From: Holtiella tumoricola
GTDB taxonomy: Bacteria > Bacillota > Clostridia > Lachnospirales > Cellulosilyticaceae
NCBI RefSeq assembly: GCF_027857615.1
Contig: NZ_JAQIFT010000049.1
Location: 62,001 to 126,000, forward strand
Reading direction: 5' to 3'
DNA length: 64,000 nt
Part shown: in pieces, positions 8,120 through 16,873 of the stretch
How positions within the stretch are numbered: the first letter of the stretch is position 1
Layout of the letters: every line of letters begins with the position of its first letter
Position numbers and translations under genes: made by a program
The notes under the pieces: generated by a model
What the model was told of the DNA's origin: nothing
The model's input: only the letters and a program-made list of their open reading frames with translations
Database searches by the model: none

Positions 8120-8827
8120 ATGCAAAAATATAGTCGTGTACTAGTTAAATTAAGTGGTGAAGCACTTGCTGGAGAACAACAAAGAGGCTTTGACCATAGT
8201 GTCATCACACGCGTTGCACGTGAATTAATTGAACTTGTTCGTAATGGAATCGAAGTTAGCGTTGTTATTGGCGGTGGTAACTTCTGGAGAGGGCGTACTA
8301 GTGGTGATATGGATCGTACAAAGGCAGATCAAATTGGTATGCTTGCAACTATTATGAATGCTATTTATGTAGCAGATGTATGTCGTGCAGAAGGTATTGA
8401 GGCTGTTGTTCAAACACCATTTGCTGTAGGTAATATGACTGAACTTTTTTCTAAAGAGCGTGCGCTTTTACATATGAAAGAAGGGAAGATTGTATTTTTT
8501 GCAGGTGGAACAGGTCATCCATTCTTTTCTACAGATACAGGCGCAGCTTTAAGAGGATGTGAAGTAGAAGTAGGTGCACTTCTTTTTGCTAAGAATATTG
8601 ATGGGGTATATGATAGCGATCCAAAGCTAAACCCTGAAGCTAAAAAGTATGACAGCATTTCATGCCAAGAACTTTTAGCTAAAAACTTAAAAGCTATTGA
8701 TGCAGCAGCAGCAACCTTATGTATTGATCAAAAGCTTCCTATTATTGTTTTTGATTTAGATATGCCTAATGGCATTTTAAAAGCAGCAGCTGGCGAAAAA
8801 ATAGGTACAACCATTTATGTGGAATAA
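8120..8827 (+). CDS. pyrH: UMP kinase
   Basis: Hexameric bacterial UMP kinase that makes UDP from UMP and ATP in pyrimidine nucleotide synthesis. 235 residues of the amino-acid kinase fold: VLVKLSGEAL at the N-terminus, VVIGGGNFWRGR (about 50), a central GTGHPFFSTDTGAALRG (about 135-150) and KNIDGVYDSDPK. The ATG at 8120 is chosen since AGGAAGG (8104-8110) lies at proper distance; the in-frame GTG at 8111 overlaps that site. It is followed 18 bases later by frr, the usual partner. Confidence 0.97.
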   Translation: MQKYSRVLVKLSGEALAGEQQRGFDHSVITRVARELIELVRNGIEVSVVIGGGNFWRGRTSGDMDRTKADQIGMLATIMNAIYVADVCRAEGIEAVVQTPFAVGNMTELFSKERALLHMKEGKIVFFAGGTGHPFFSTDTGAALRGCEVEVGALLFAKNIDGVYDSDPKLNPEAKKYDSISCQELLAKNLKAIDAAAATLCIDQKLPIIVFDLDMPNGILKAAAGEKIGTTIYVE

Positions 8828-8845
8828 CTTTTAGGAGGATATTTT

Positions 8846-9400
8846 ATGAGTCAACAACTTAAAACTTACGAAGAAAAAATGCAAAAAACAGTCAATACCC
8901 TTTTAGACGAATTTAACACTATTAGAGTCGGAAGAGCAAATCCACATGTATTAGATCGTATCAGTGTAGATTACTATGGTACTCCAACACCAGTTGTACA
9001 AGTAGGTAACGTGAGTATTCCAGAAGCACGTATGCTTGTTATCCAACCATGGGATGGTACAATGCTTAAACTTATTGAAAAAGCTATTAATGAATCTGAT
9101 CTTGGTATCAACCCTTCAAATGATGGTAAAGTTATTCGTCTTGTTTTCCCTGAACTTACAGAAGATCGTCGTAAAGAACTTACAAAAGAAACAAAGAAAA
9201 AAGGGGAAAATGCAAAAGTTGCAATCCGTAATATTCGTCGCGATGCAATAGATGCTTTCAAAAAAGCTCAAAAAGCAAATGAAATCACTGAAGATGAATT
9301 AAAATCAGTAGAAGATGGTGTGCAAAAATTAACAGATAAATTTGTATCAGAAATTGATCGCCATATTGAGAACAAAAATAAAGAAATTTTATCTGTTTAA
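8846..9400 (+). CDS. frr: Ribosome recycling factor
   Basis: Splits post-termination ribosomes together with EF-G. 184 residues, the normal length, with EKMQKTVNTLLDEFNTIRVGRANP at the N-terminus, the domain II segment YYGTPTPVVQVGNVSIPEARMLVIQPWD, and the C-terminal KKKGENAKVAIRNIRRDA. AGGAGG (8832-8837) precedes the ATG. It ends with the hairpin at 9409-9436, yet uppS starts only about 20 bases after that hairpin, so some read-through is expected. Confidence 0.98.
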   Translation: MSQQLKTYEEKMQKTVNTLLDEFNTIRVGRANPHVLDRISVDYYGTPTPVVQVGNVSIPEARMLVIQPWDGTMLKLIEKAINESDLGINPSNDGKVIRLVFPELTEDRRKELTKETKKKGENAKVAIRNIRRDAIDAFKKAQKANEITEDELKSVEDGVQKLTDKFVSEIDRHIENKNKEILSV

Positions 9401-9408
9401 TCATTTAA

Positions 9409-9436
9409 AACTCCTCAATATGAGGGGTTTTTGTTT
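9409..9436 (+). terminator. Intrinsic terminator after frr
   Basis: AACTCCTC (9409-9416) pairs with GAGGGGTT (9422-9429) over eight pairs, one a G-T, around a five-base loop, and is followed by TTTTGTTTT. The ribosome binding site of uppS begins just after it, so it probably attenuates rather than fully separates uppS from frr. Confidence 0.8.
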
Positions 9437-9454
9437 TATTAAGGAGGCGTAAGG

Positions 9455-10165
9455 ATGGAAAAGTCGAAATTACCGAAACACGTTGCGATTATTATGGACG
9501 GAAATGGGAGATGGGCTAAAGAAAAGGGGTTATCTCGCAATGAAGGTCATAAAAAGGGTACAGAAGTTGTCAAGAAAATTACACAGCATGCAGAAGACTT
9601 AGGTATAGAATATGTTACATTGTATGCTTTTTCTACAGAAAATTGGAAAAGACCTCAAGATGAAGTAGAAGGACTTATGAATTTACTTCGACAATATTTG
9701 AAACAACATATCAAAGATGCTAAACGTAAGAATGCATGTTTCCATGTGATAGGGGATCGTTATGGACTACCAAGTGATATACAAAAACAAATTAATGAAT
9801 TAGAGTCACTGACAAAAGATAAAAAAGGAATTTGCATTAATATTGCAATTAACTATGGAGGCCGTGATGAACTTATACGTGCTAGTCGTAGGATGATAGA
9901 AGCGATGCAAAGAGATGGACTTACAGCAGCTGATATTAATGAAGAATACTATGAACAATTTTTAGATACTGCAGGTATACCTGATCCAGACCTTATGATT
10001 CGTACAAGTGGAGAAATGCGAACAAGTAACTATTTACCATGGCAGCTTGCTTATAGTGAATTTTATTTTACATCATGTTTATGGCCAGACTTTACAGTTA
10101 AAGAGTTTGAACAAGCATTACTAGAATATAGTAATAGAAAAAGACGATTTGGTAAAAGCGAATAG
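9455..10165 (+). CDS. uppS: Undecaprenyl diphosphate synthase (isoprenyl transferase)
   Basis: Cis-prenyltransferase that extends farnesyl diphosphate to the C55 carrier lipid for cell-wall synthesis. 236 residues; AIIMDGNGRWA with the catalytic Asp15, the helix near TLYAFSTENWKRP, and the C-terminal DLMIRTSGEMRTSNYLPWQ segment with diphosphate-binding arginines are all present. AAGGAGG lies just upstream. It opens the isoprenoid/phospholipid run uppS-cdsA-dxr-rseP-ispG. Confidence 0.97.
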   Translation: MEKSKLPKHVAIIMDGNGRWAKEKGLSRNEGHKKGTEVVKKITQHAEDLGIEYVTLYAFSTENWKRPQDEVEGLMNLLRQYLKQHIKDAKRKNACFHVIGDRYGLPSDIQKQINELESLTKDKKGICINIAINYGGRDELIRASRRMIEAMQRDGLTAADINEEYYEQFLDTAGIPDPDLMIRTSGEMRTSNYLPWQLAYSEFYFTSCLWPDFTVKEFEQALLEYSNRKRRFGKSE

Positions 10166-10176
10166 GAGGAAATGCT

Positions 10177-10992
10177 GTGCTTAAACGAGTATTAACAGCT
10201 GTAATAGGAATACCTTTTGTTATTTTACTAATGGCCTTAGGAAATCCTATCTTAGGGATTGTAGGATGTATCGTAGCACTTATTGGCGTACATGAGTTTT
10301 ATCAAGTTATAGAGAAAAAATACAAACCTATAACGTGGATAGGCTATATTGTACTGATTGTATTTTTTGTTGCTTATGAGTGGATAATGAGACACTTTGG
10401 TATATTTATAAGTGGCACATTAATGATATTGCTCATTGCTATGGTTGTAACGTATCCAAAACACAATATTGTAGATATTGCACTTACCTTATTTGCACCA
10501 TTATATGTAGGACTTCTTATTAGCTTTATTATTATGATTCGTGGGGCAGAATATGGAGATTTTCTAGTATGGCTTGTCTTTATTAGTGCATGGGGAAGTG
10601 ATACATGTGCATACTTTACAGGGATGTTATGTGGCAAGCATAAGTTGGCACCTGTACTAAGCCCTAAGAAGACCGTTGAAGGTGCTGTTGGAGGTGCTAT
10701 TGGTGCTGCAGTTATTGCATGGATTTACACATGGATCTATACCCAATTTGCATATCCAATGATGGAAGAAAAAATGATTTTTATCATGGGCATTGTATTT
10801 GTAAGTGCTATACTTTCTCAATTTGGTGATCTAGCAGCATCAGCTATTAAGCGTACATTAGATGTAAAAGATTTTGGATATATTTTTCCAGGGCATGGTG
10901 GGGTATTAGATCGTTTTGATAGTATTTTGTTTGTAGCCCCATTTATAGCAATTACATTAGAATTTGTAGCAGGGCTTAAAATGATTGCTTAA
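10177..10992 (+). CDS. cdsA: Phosphatidate cytidylyltransferase
   Basis: Integral membrane enzyme that forms CDP-diacylglycerol from phosphatidate and CTP. 271 residues with about eight hydrophobic helices. The CDS signature is complete near the C-terminus: SAIKRTLDVKDFGYIFPGHG followed by GVLDRFD, which carries the metal-binding acidic residues. It starts at a GTG preceded by AGGAGGA (10164-10170), eleven bases after uppS. Confidence 0.97.
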   Translation: MLKRVLTAVIGIPFVILLMALGNPILGIVGCIVALIGVHEFYQVIEKKYKPITWIGYIVLIVFFVAYEWIMRHFGIFISGTLMILLIAMVVTYPKHNIVDIALTLFAPLYVGLLISFIIMIRGAEYGDFLVWLVFISAWGSDTCAYFTGMLCGKHKLAPVLSPKKTVEGAVGGAIGAAVIAWIYTWIYTQFAYPMMEEKMIFIMGIVFVSAILSQFGDLAASAIKRTLDVKDFGYIFPGHGGVLDRFDSILFVAPFIAITLEFVAGLKMIA

Positions 10993-11026
10993 AAGCAATA
11001 TTAGAAGAAGAGGAGTTAACCAAGAG

Positions 11027-12190
11027 ATGACAAAGAAAATTGCGCTTTTAGGTTCCACAGGTTCAATTGGAACGCAGACACTAGAGGTAGTAGCCAATGA
11101 CCCCTCTTTAGAGGTAGTAGGCCTGACTGTACATCATAATATTGATTTACTTGAAGAGCAAATTAAAATGTTTCATCCACGTTTAGTATGTGTTATGGAT
11201 GAAAAAAAAGCATTAGAGCTTCAAGAACGTGTTAGAGCACAAGGTATTAAGGTAGAAGTTCTAGCTGGAATGGAAGGACTTATTGCGGTAGCCACTATGG
11301 AGGAAGCAGACACTGTGCTGACAGCTGTAGTAGGCATGATAGGGCTATTGCCAACTATTGAAGCAATAAAGAAAGGTAAAGTCATTGCACTTGCGAATAA
11401 AGAAACACTTGTTACAGCGGGTGAGTTGGTAATGGGAGCTGCAAAGGCACATCAAGTTTCTATTTTACCCGTAGATAGTGAGCATAGTGCTATTTTTCAA
11501 TGTCTAAGAGGAAATGAGCATCAATCTATTTCTAAATTGATTTTGACTGCATCTGGTGGGCCATTTAGAGACTATACAAAAGAAATGCTCCAAGATGTTA
11601 CTGTAGAAGCAGCTTTGAAACATCCAAACTGGAGCATGGGTAGCAAAATTACTATTGATTCTGCAAGTTTGATGAATAAAGGCCTAGAAGTAATAGAAGC
11701 AAAACATCTTTTTGATGTTACACCAGAACAAATTGATGTGATTGTTCATCGTGAAAGTATCATTCATTCTATGGTAGAATACAAAGATGGGTCGACAATG
11801 GCACAGCTTGGACTACCTAATATGATGCATCCGATTGCTTATGCTTTATATTACCCAGAACGCAAACCTACATCTTGTGTTCATCCATTAGATTTTACAA
11901 AAGTAAGTAAGCTTACGTTTGATCCACCTAAAAAAGATTTATTCCCATGTTTGCAACTGGCATATGATGCTTTAATGGTTGGGGGAACCATGCCAGCTGT
12001 ACTTAATGCAGCCAATGAAGTAGCAGTAGATGCCTTCTTAAAAAAACAGATTACCTTCTTACAAATTTCGCAAATTATTCATGAAGTCATGGCTCGTCAC
12101 ATATGTATAAATAGACCAAGCCTTGATGAAATCATAGGGATAGATGAATGGGCGAGAGTAATGAGTAGACAGGAGGTACAAAAACAATGA
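11027..12190 (+). CDS. dxr: 1-deoxy-D-xylulose 5-phosphate reductoisomerase
   Basis: Second step of the MEP isoprenoid pathway, NADPH-dependent. 387 residues from the ATG at 11027, preceded by AGGAG at 11011-11015; longer in-frame starts back to a TTG at 10985 would overlap cdsA and lack the fold start. Motifs: IALLGSTGSIGTQTL at the NADPH site, ALANKETLVTAG, PVDSEHSAIFQ with metal ligands, LTASGGPF and HPNWSMGSKITIDSASLMNKG for substrate binding. It overlaps the start of rseP by 4 bases. Confidence 0.97.
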   Translation: MTKKIALLGSTGSIGTQTLEVVANDPSLEVVGLTVHHNIDLLEEQIKMFHPRLVCVMDEKKALELQERVRAQGIKVEVLAGMEGLIAVATMEEADTVLTAVVGMIGLLPTIEAIKKGKVIALANKETLVTAGELVMGAAKAHQVSILPVDSEHSAIFQCLRGNEHQSISKLILTASGGPFRDYTKEMLQDVTVEAALKHPNWSMGSKITIDSASLMNKGLEVIEAKHLFDVTPEQIDVIVHRESIIHSMVEYKDGSTMAQLGLPNMMHPIAYALYYPERKPTSCVHPLDFTKVSKLTFDPPKKDLFPCLQLAYDALMVGGTMPAVLNAANEVAVDAFLKKQITFLQISQIIHEVMARHICINRPSLDEIIGIDEWARVMSRQEVQKQ

Positions 12191-13215
12191 GTAAGATCAT
12201 TATGATTGTGTTAATGTTTGCCCTTATTGTTTTAATCCATGAATTAGGACATTTTTTAGCGGCACGCTTTTTTAAAGTGCGTGTAAACGAGTTTGCCATC
12301 GGAATGGGGCCAAAATTATTTGGTATCCAAAAAGGAGATACACTTTATTCTATACGTGCACTTCCTCTAGGAGGATTTTGTGCTATAGAAGGTGAAGGCG
12401 GAGATTCTTACGAAGAAGATTCTATGATGAGTAAGAAGCCTTGGCAAAAATTTATTATCTTTATTGCAGGTGCAGTCATGAACTTTTTACTTGCATGGGT
12501 GATTTTTGCATCCATTATTGGTTATACAGGCACTGCAAGTAATACAGTATCTTTTGTTGAACCTAACTCTCCAGCGTATGAAGCAGGACTTAAAGAAGGG
12601 GATATGATTGTTGCTATTAACGGCAATAAAACAAAAGATTTTGTTGCCATTAAAGAGCAATTAGGCACATCAGCAGACGCTCATACTTTCCAAGTTATTG
12701 AAAGTAATAAAGCAGAAAAAACTTTAACCATTGAACCTAAACAAGTAGAAGATGGACGTTATATGTATGGGTTTAGACCAGGTAAAGCAGCAGCTTCATT
12801 TGTAGATATTGTTTGGGGCGGATTAAGAGATAGTGTAATGGTTGTGGTTCAAATATTCCAGACTTTTATTATGCTCATTACAGGTGAAGTACCCGTTCAA
12901 GAATTAGCAGGTATTGTAGGTGTTGTGCAGATTAGTTCTGATATGTGGAATGAGGGTATGAAACAAGGGATGATGACCGCTATTATGACCATTGTCAATT
13001 TAGCAGGTTTACTTTCAGCTAACTTAGCAGTCTTTAATCTATTGCCTTTACCAGCCTTAGATGGAGGACGTATTGTCTTTACAATTATTGAAATGATTAG
13101 ACGTAAACCAGTAGATCCTGAAAAAGAGGGGATGGTACATACTATTGGATTTATTCTTCTAATGGTACTTATGGTTTTCGTACTCTTTAATGATTTAAGA
13201 AGGGTGTTTGGATAA
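12187..13215 (+). CDS. rseP: Site-2 protease, RseP/RasP family
   Basis: Intramembrane zinc metalloprotease that clips membrane-bound anti-sigma factors and signal peptide remnants. 342 residues with HELGH at His18-His22 in the first membrane helix, one PDZ domain around 120-190 (AYEAGLKEGDMIVAINGNK), and the second zinc motif NLLPLPALDGGRIVF near residue 285. The start overlaps dxr (ATGA) and the stop overlaps the start of ispG, so the three are translationally coupled. Confidence 0.96.
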   Translation: MSKIIMIVLMFALIVLIHELGHFLAARFFKVRVNEFAIGMGPKLFGIQKGDTLYSIRALPLGGFCAIEGEGGDSYEEDSMMSKKPWQKFIIFIAGAVMNFLLAWVIFASIIGYTGTASNTVSFVEPNSPAYEAGLKEGDMIVAINGNKTKDFVAIKEQLGTSADAHTFQVIESNKAEKTLTIEPKQVEDGRYMYGFRPGKAAASFVDIVWGGLRDSVMVVVQIFQTFIMLITGEVPVQELAGIVGVVQISSDMWNEGMKQGMMTAIMTIVNLAGLLSANLAVFNLLPLPALDGGRIVFTIIEMIRRKPVDPEKEGMVHTIGFILLMVLMVFVLFNDLRRVFG

Positions 13216-14270
13216 TGTATACAAGAGAACAAACAAGACAAATTCAAATTGGTCAAGTTAAAGTTGGTGGAGGTGCACCTATTGCCATCCAATCTATGAC
13301 TAATACAAAAACACATGATATAGATGCTACAGTTGCACAAATTCTTAAACTAGAAGAAGCAGGCTGTGAAATCGTACGTGTTGCTGTTCCAGATGAAGCA
13401 GCAGCTAAAAGTATTGAGCAGATTGTTAAACGTATTCATATTCCATTGGTTGCAGATATTCACTTTGATTATCGTTTAGCGCTTATGGCTATTGAAAACG
13501 GTATTAATAAATTACGTATTAATCCAGGGAATATAGGTGATGAAGATAAAGTACGTAAAGTTGTAGAAAGTGCAAAGGCACATCAGATTCCTATTCGTAT
13601 TGGCGTAAACTCAGGATCAGTAGAAAAAGGATTGCTTGAGAAATATGGTAAAGTATGTGCAGAGGCTATGGTAGAAAGTGCAAAAAAACATATTGATATT
13701 TTAGAAGAAATGAACTTCCAGGATATTGTCGTATCTTTGAAAGCCTCTACAGTACCTTTAGCCATAGAAGCTTATACACTTTTTGCTGAAAAATACGCTT
13801 ACCCACTTCATGTAGGTATTACTGAATCAGGTACGCTTTATAAAGGTACTGTTAAATCTTCAGCAGGACTTGGTGCTATACTTTCTCGTGGAATAGGTGA
13901 TACGATTCGTGTATCTCTTTCAGATGATCCAGTAGAAGAGATTAGATGTGCAAAGACTGTACTTCAATCATTAGAACTTCGGCATTTTGGGGTTGAAATT
14001 ATTTCTTGCCCAACTTGTGGAAGAACCAATGTAGATCTTATAGGACTTGCAACAGAAGTTGAAAGACGTACAGCGCATATTAAGAAACCACTTCGTATTG
14101 CTGTAATGGGCTGCGTAGTTAATGGACCAGGTGAAGCTAAAGAAGCAGATATTGGTATAGCAGGTGGAAAAGGTGAGGGCCTAATCTTTAAAAAAGGTGA
14201 AATAATCCGTAAAGTTCCAGAGGAAAGCCTAATCGAAAACTTTATGCAAGAATTAGAAGAATTACTTTAG
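13215..14270 (+). CDS. ispG: 4-hydroxy-3-methylbut-2-enyl diphosphate synthase (GcpE)
   Basis: Iron-sulfur enzyme of the MEP pathway. 351 residues, the short bacterial form: a TIM barrel with QSMTNTKTHD near the start, VADIHFDYRLA, and a C-terminal cluster-binding part with Cys in SCPTCGRTNVDL and MGCVVNGPGEAKEADIGIAGG (three Cys ligands in the usual spacing). Its ATG overlaps the rseP stop by one base. It is the last gene of this run; a long non-coding gap with hairpins follows where many Firmicutes have proS and/or polC. Confidence 0.97.
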   Translation: MYTREQTRQIQIGQVKVGGGAPIAIQSMTNTKTHDIDATVAQILKLEEAGCEIVRVAVPDEAAAKSIEQIVKRIHIPLVADIHFDYRLALMAIENGINKLRINPGNIGDEDKVRKVVESAKAHQIPIRIGVNSGSVEKGLLEKYGKVCAEAMVESAKKHIDILEEMNFQDIVVSLKASTVPLAIEAYTLFAEKYAYPLHVGITESGTLYKGTVKSSAGLGAILSRGIGDTIRVSLSDDPVEEIRCAKTVLQSLELRHFGVEIISCPTCGRTNVDLIGLATEVERRTAHIKKPLRIAVMGCVVNGPGEAKEADIGIAGGKGEGLIFKKGEIIRKVPEESLIENFMQELEELL

Positions 14271-14450
14271 TATTTAGATTTTAGGACTTTAAAGAGAAGT
14301 CTAGAGTGTAAATTTAGAGTGTAGATTGAGAAAGAAAAGATTAAAGAGGTAGGAAGATGTGAATCATACATTGACCTACCTCTTTGGCATCTAAATGAGG
14401 ATGATGAGTGAATTTCTTAAGAAGATACAGGGGTTCAGCATGTTTTCATA

Positions 14451-14483
14451 CAAGACTTTATTTTGAATAGAGTCTTGATTTTT
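14451..14483 (+). terminator. Intrinsic terminator in the ispG-rimP gap
   Basis: CAAGACTTTATT (14451-14462) pairs with AATAGAGTCTTG (14466-14477), 12 pairs with one G-T around a three-base loop, followed by ATTTTT. It probably ends the uppS-ispG transcript. Confidence 0.75.
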
Positions 14484-14529
14484 ACATAAAAAAGGTATAT
14501 ACTTTTTGTAGTATATATTATTGTGACGT

Positions 14530-14558
14530 GAAAGAGTGGGTTAATCGCCCACTCTTTC
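14530..14558 (+). promoter_or_regulatory. Perfect hairpin in the rimP leader
   Basis: GAAAGAGTGGG (14530-14540) and CCCACTCTTTC (14548-14558) form an 11-pair stem around a seven-base loop. There is no T-run after it, so a simple terminator is unlikely; an RNA-processing or stabilising element ahead of the rimP-nusA-infB operon is possible. Confidence 0.45.
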
Positions 14559-14641
14559 TATATGCTTAGGTGAACTTTTCTTAACAAAATGAATAGTTCA
14601 TTAAGAATAAGTCAAACTATTTGTATGAGAGGATGATTGGT

Positions 14642-15106
14642 ATGAACAAAAAACAAATAGTCGATGAAGTAACTAAATATCTTGAGCCTATACTTGCAGA
14701 ATTCAATTATGAGCTTGTAGATGTGGAGTTTGTAAAAGAAGGACCAACCTTCTATCTTCGTATCTATATTGATAAAGAAGGCGGCATAACAATTGAAGAT
14801 TGTAGAGTAACTAGCCGTACGATTGAACCAGTCTTAGATGAAAAAGATATTATTGAGCCAGCTTATATGTTAGAAGTAAGTTCTCCTGGCCTTGACCGTG
14901 TAATTAAGAAAGACAAAGATTTTGAACGCTTTAATGGTGAAGTGGTAGATGTTAAACTCTACACCCCTATTAATAAACAAAAAACTCTTCAAGGTGAACT
15001 TATAAGCAAAACAGATGAGCTTTTAACTATTTGCGATGAAGAAGGGGAAACAATTGAAATTCCAATGAAAAATGTAGTTGTAGTAAGATTGGCTATTTTA
15101 TTCTAA
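14642..15106 (+). CDS. rimP: Ribosome maturation factor RimP
   Basis: Needed for 30S subunit maturation. 154 residues: N-terminal alpha/beta domain (NYELVDVEFVKEGPTFYLRIYIDKEGGI) and a C-terminal Sm-like barrel, with the link SSPGLDRVIKKDKDFERFNG conserved in the family. ATG 14642 is preferred because AGAGGATG (14628-14635) is at good distance; ATGs at 14625 and 14633 are alternatives. It heads the nusA-infB operon. Confidence 0.94.
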   Translation: MNKKQIVDEVTKYLEPILAEFNYELVDVEFVKEGPTFYLRIYIDKEGGITIEDCRVTSRTIEPVLDEKDIIEPAYMLEVSSPGLDRVIKKDKDFERFNGEVVDVKLYTPINKQKTLQGELISKTDELLTICDEEGETIEIPMKNVVVVRLAILF

Positions 15107-15130
15107 ATAGCTTATTATAGGAGGATTATA

Positions 15131-16270
15131 ATGAATCAAGATTTTATGTTAGCAATTGATCAGATTGCTAAGTCAAAAGGAATTAATAGAGATAAATTAT
15201 TTGATGCGATTCGTCAATCTATTGAAGCTGCTTGTAAAAAGCATTTTGGTAACGTAGGACCTGTTAAACCAGTAATCCGTGTGGACATTAATGAGCAAAC
15301 AGGTGACGTAAAAGTTTACTCTGTTAAGCGTGTAGTAGAAGATGAAGATGTACTTGTTGATATTGCAGAAATTAGTGTATCAGATGCTAAAAAAATCAAC
15401 CCAATTATTGATGTAGATGACGTTGTAGATGTTGAAATTACACCAAGAAACTTTGGACGTATTGCTGCACAAAATGCAAAACAAGTTGTTATTCAAAAAA
15501 TCAAAGAAGCTGAACGTGAAATGGTCTATAATGAATATAGTGTTAGACTTAATGACCTTGTTAAAGGTCAAGTATTAAGAAAAGATAAAAATGGATTTAT
15601 TATCCAACTTGACCACACTGAAGCTTCATTACCATTAACAGAATCTATTCCAAATGAAACATTTGAAGATATAATGGGAGAACAAGAAGGCCTTCCACAA
15701 AAAGCATTCTACTTACTTAACGTAAAAGACTTTAATAAAAATGAGCAACGTCCAGATGGTAAACAAAAAGGTGGGGCACAAGTTATTGTATCTCGTACAC
15801 ATCCAGACCTTGTAAAACGTCTTTTTGAGCAAGAAGTTGTAGAGATTAAAGAAGGTACAGTTGTGATTAAGAGTATCGCAAGAGAAGCTGGTTCACGTAC
15901 AAAAATTGCTGTACACTCAAATGATCCTAATGTAGATCCAGTAGGTGCATGTGTAGGTGAAAAAGGTAAACGTATTAGCTTAGTAGTAGAAGAGCTTAAC
16001 GGAGAGAAAATCGACGTTGTACGTTGGAGTGAAGAACCAAAAGAGTTTATTGAAGCAGCACTTAGCCCAGCAAAAGTTTTAGAAGTTGCTTTAGAAGAAA
16101 CTGAAACAGAGCGTGGAACAGAAAGAAGTGCAAAAGTTATTGTTCCAGAAAACATTTTAACTTTAGCAATCGGTAAAGGCGGTCAAAATGTTCGTCTTGC
16201 TGCTAAATTAACAGGATGGAAAATAGATATTAAAAGTCAACCAGAACCAAGTGAGGGTGAAGAATTCTAA
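15131..16270 (+). CDS. nusA: Transcription termination/antitermination protein NusA
   Basis: RNA polymerase-binding factor that modulates pausing, termination and antitermination. 379 residues: N-terminal polymerase-binding domain (1-125), S1 domain from about 135 (GQVLRKDKNGFIIQLDHTEASLP), then KH1 and KH2 (DPVGACVGEKGKRISLVVEE and LAIGKGGQNVRLAAKLTGW). It lacks the extra C-terminal acidic repeats of proteobacterial NusA, as is normal in Firmicutes. AGGAGG precedes the start, and its stop overlaps the next gene by one base. Confidence 0.98.
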   Translation: MNQDFMLAIDQIAKSKGINRDKLFDAIRQSIEAACKKHFGNVGPVKPVIRVDINEQTGDVKVYSVKRVVEDEDVLVDIAEISVSDAKKINPIIDVDDVVDVEITPRNFGRIAAQNAKQVVIQKIKEAEREMVYNEYSVRLNDLVKGQVLRKDKNGFIIQLDHTEASLPLTESIPNETFEDIMGEQEGLPQKAFYLLNVKDFNKNEQRPDGKQKGGAQVIVSRTHPDLVKRLFEQEVVEIKEGTVVIKSIAREAGSRTKIAVHSNDPNVDPVGACVGEKGKRISLVVEELNGEKIDVVRWSEEPKEFIEAALSPAKVLEVALEETETERGTERSAKVIVPENILTLAIGKGGQNVRLAAKLTGWKIDIKSQPEPSEGEEF

Positions 16271-16542
16271 TGATGAAAGCGAAAAAAATTCCTTTACGTA
16301 AATGCACAGGTTGCGGTGAAATGAAAGATAAACGTGAAATGATACGTATTGTCAGAGACAGTGAAGGAAACTTTTCACTTGATTTTACAGGTAAAAAAGC
16401 TGGAAGAGGGGCTTATATCTGTAAAAACATCGATTGTCTCACCCAAGCTGAAAAAAATAAGGGGCTAGAACGCTCATATAAAACAAGTGTAGACAAAGAA
16501 ATTTATAACCAACTTAGAAAAGAGTTTGAAGCAAATGAATAA
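16270..16542 (+). CDS. rnpM: YlxR/RnpM family RNA-binding protein
   Basis: Small basic protein of 90 residues with the YlxR hallmark PLRKCTGCGEMKDKREMIRI and GRGAYICKN, including two Cys pairs. Members bind RNA, and the Bacillus subtilis protein has been reported to modulate RNase P. ATG codons at 16270 and 16273 are both possible. It overlaps both nusA and the downstream L7Ae gene, the standard order in Firmicutes. Confidence 0.92.
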   Translation: MMKAKKIPLRKCTGCGEMKDKREMIRIVRDSEGNFSLDFTGKKAGRGAYICKNIDCLTQAEKNKGLERSYKTSVDKEIYNQLRKEFEANE

Positions 16543-16846
16543 TCCTAGAATCTATCAACTTATTGGTCTTTGTCAAAAAGCAAGACATCTGATTTCAGGT
16601 GAATTTGCTGTTAAACAAGCAGTACTGAGTGAACAGGTAAAACTTGTTATAGTGACAGAAGATGCTTCAAAAAATACTTTAAAATTATTTACTGATAAAT
16701 GTAGCTATCGTCAGATTCCATTTTTTGTATGGGGCGATCGCAATGAACTTGGACGTATGTTAGGTAAAGAAACCCGAGTTGTTATTGGAATAAAAGATGA
16801 AAAACTAGCGGAGAAGATAACTGAGATGATTAAAAGTGATGGATAA
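16535..16846 (+). CDS. L7Ae/L30e/S12e/Gadd45 family protein (YlxQ-like)
   Basis: 103 residues of the L7Ae-type RNA-binding fold, which recognises kink-turn RNA in related proteins: GLCQKARHLISGEFAVKQAV near the N-terminus and VIVTEDASKNTLKLFTDKC in the middle. The ATG at 16535 overlaps the end of rnpM by 8 bases; a TTG nine bases earlier is less likely. Position between rnpM and infB is that of ylxQ (rplGA) in Bacillus. The exact RNA partner is not evident. Confidence 0.88.
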   Translation: MNNPRIYQLIGLCQKARHLISGEFAVKQAVLSEQVKLVIVTEDASKNTLKLFTDKCSYRQIPFFVWGDRNELGRMLGKETRVVIGIKDEKLAEKITEMIKSDG

Positions 16847-16873
16847 CATGTAAAAGTTTATGGAGGTGGATTC

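Larger units (their letters stand above)
14271..14641. other. 371-base non-coding gap between ispG and rimP
   Basis: No open frame with a credible start was found here. It contains a perfect 11-pair stem AAAGAGGTAGG (14343-14353) / CCTACCTCTTT (14375-14385), a terminator-like 12-pair stem at 14451-14477 and another perfect 11-pair stem GAAAGAGTGGG (14530-14540) / CCCACTCTTTC (14548-14558). An AT-rich stretch at 14490-14520 may hold the rimP promoter, but no well-spaced -35/-10 pair could be assigned. The last stem would lie in the leader of rimP. Confidence 0.8.

Noticed and set aside
14271..14641. T-box or known leader in front of rimP
   Set aside because: No T-box core sequence is visible and the stems are simple hairpins, so only generic hairpins are reported.
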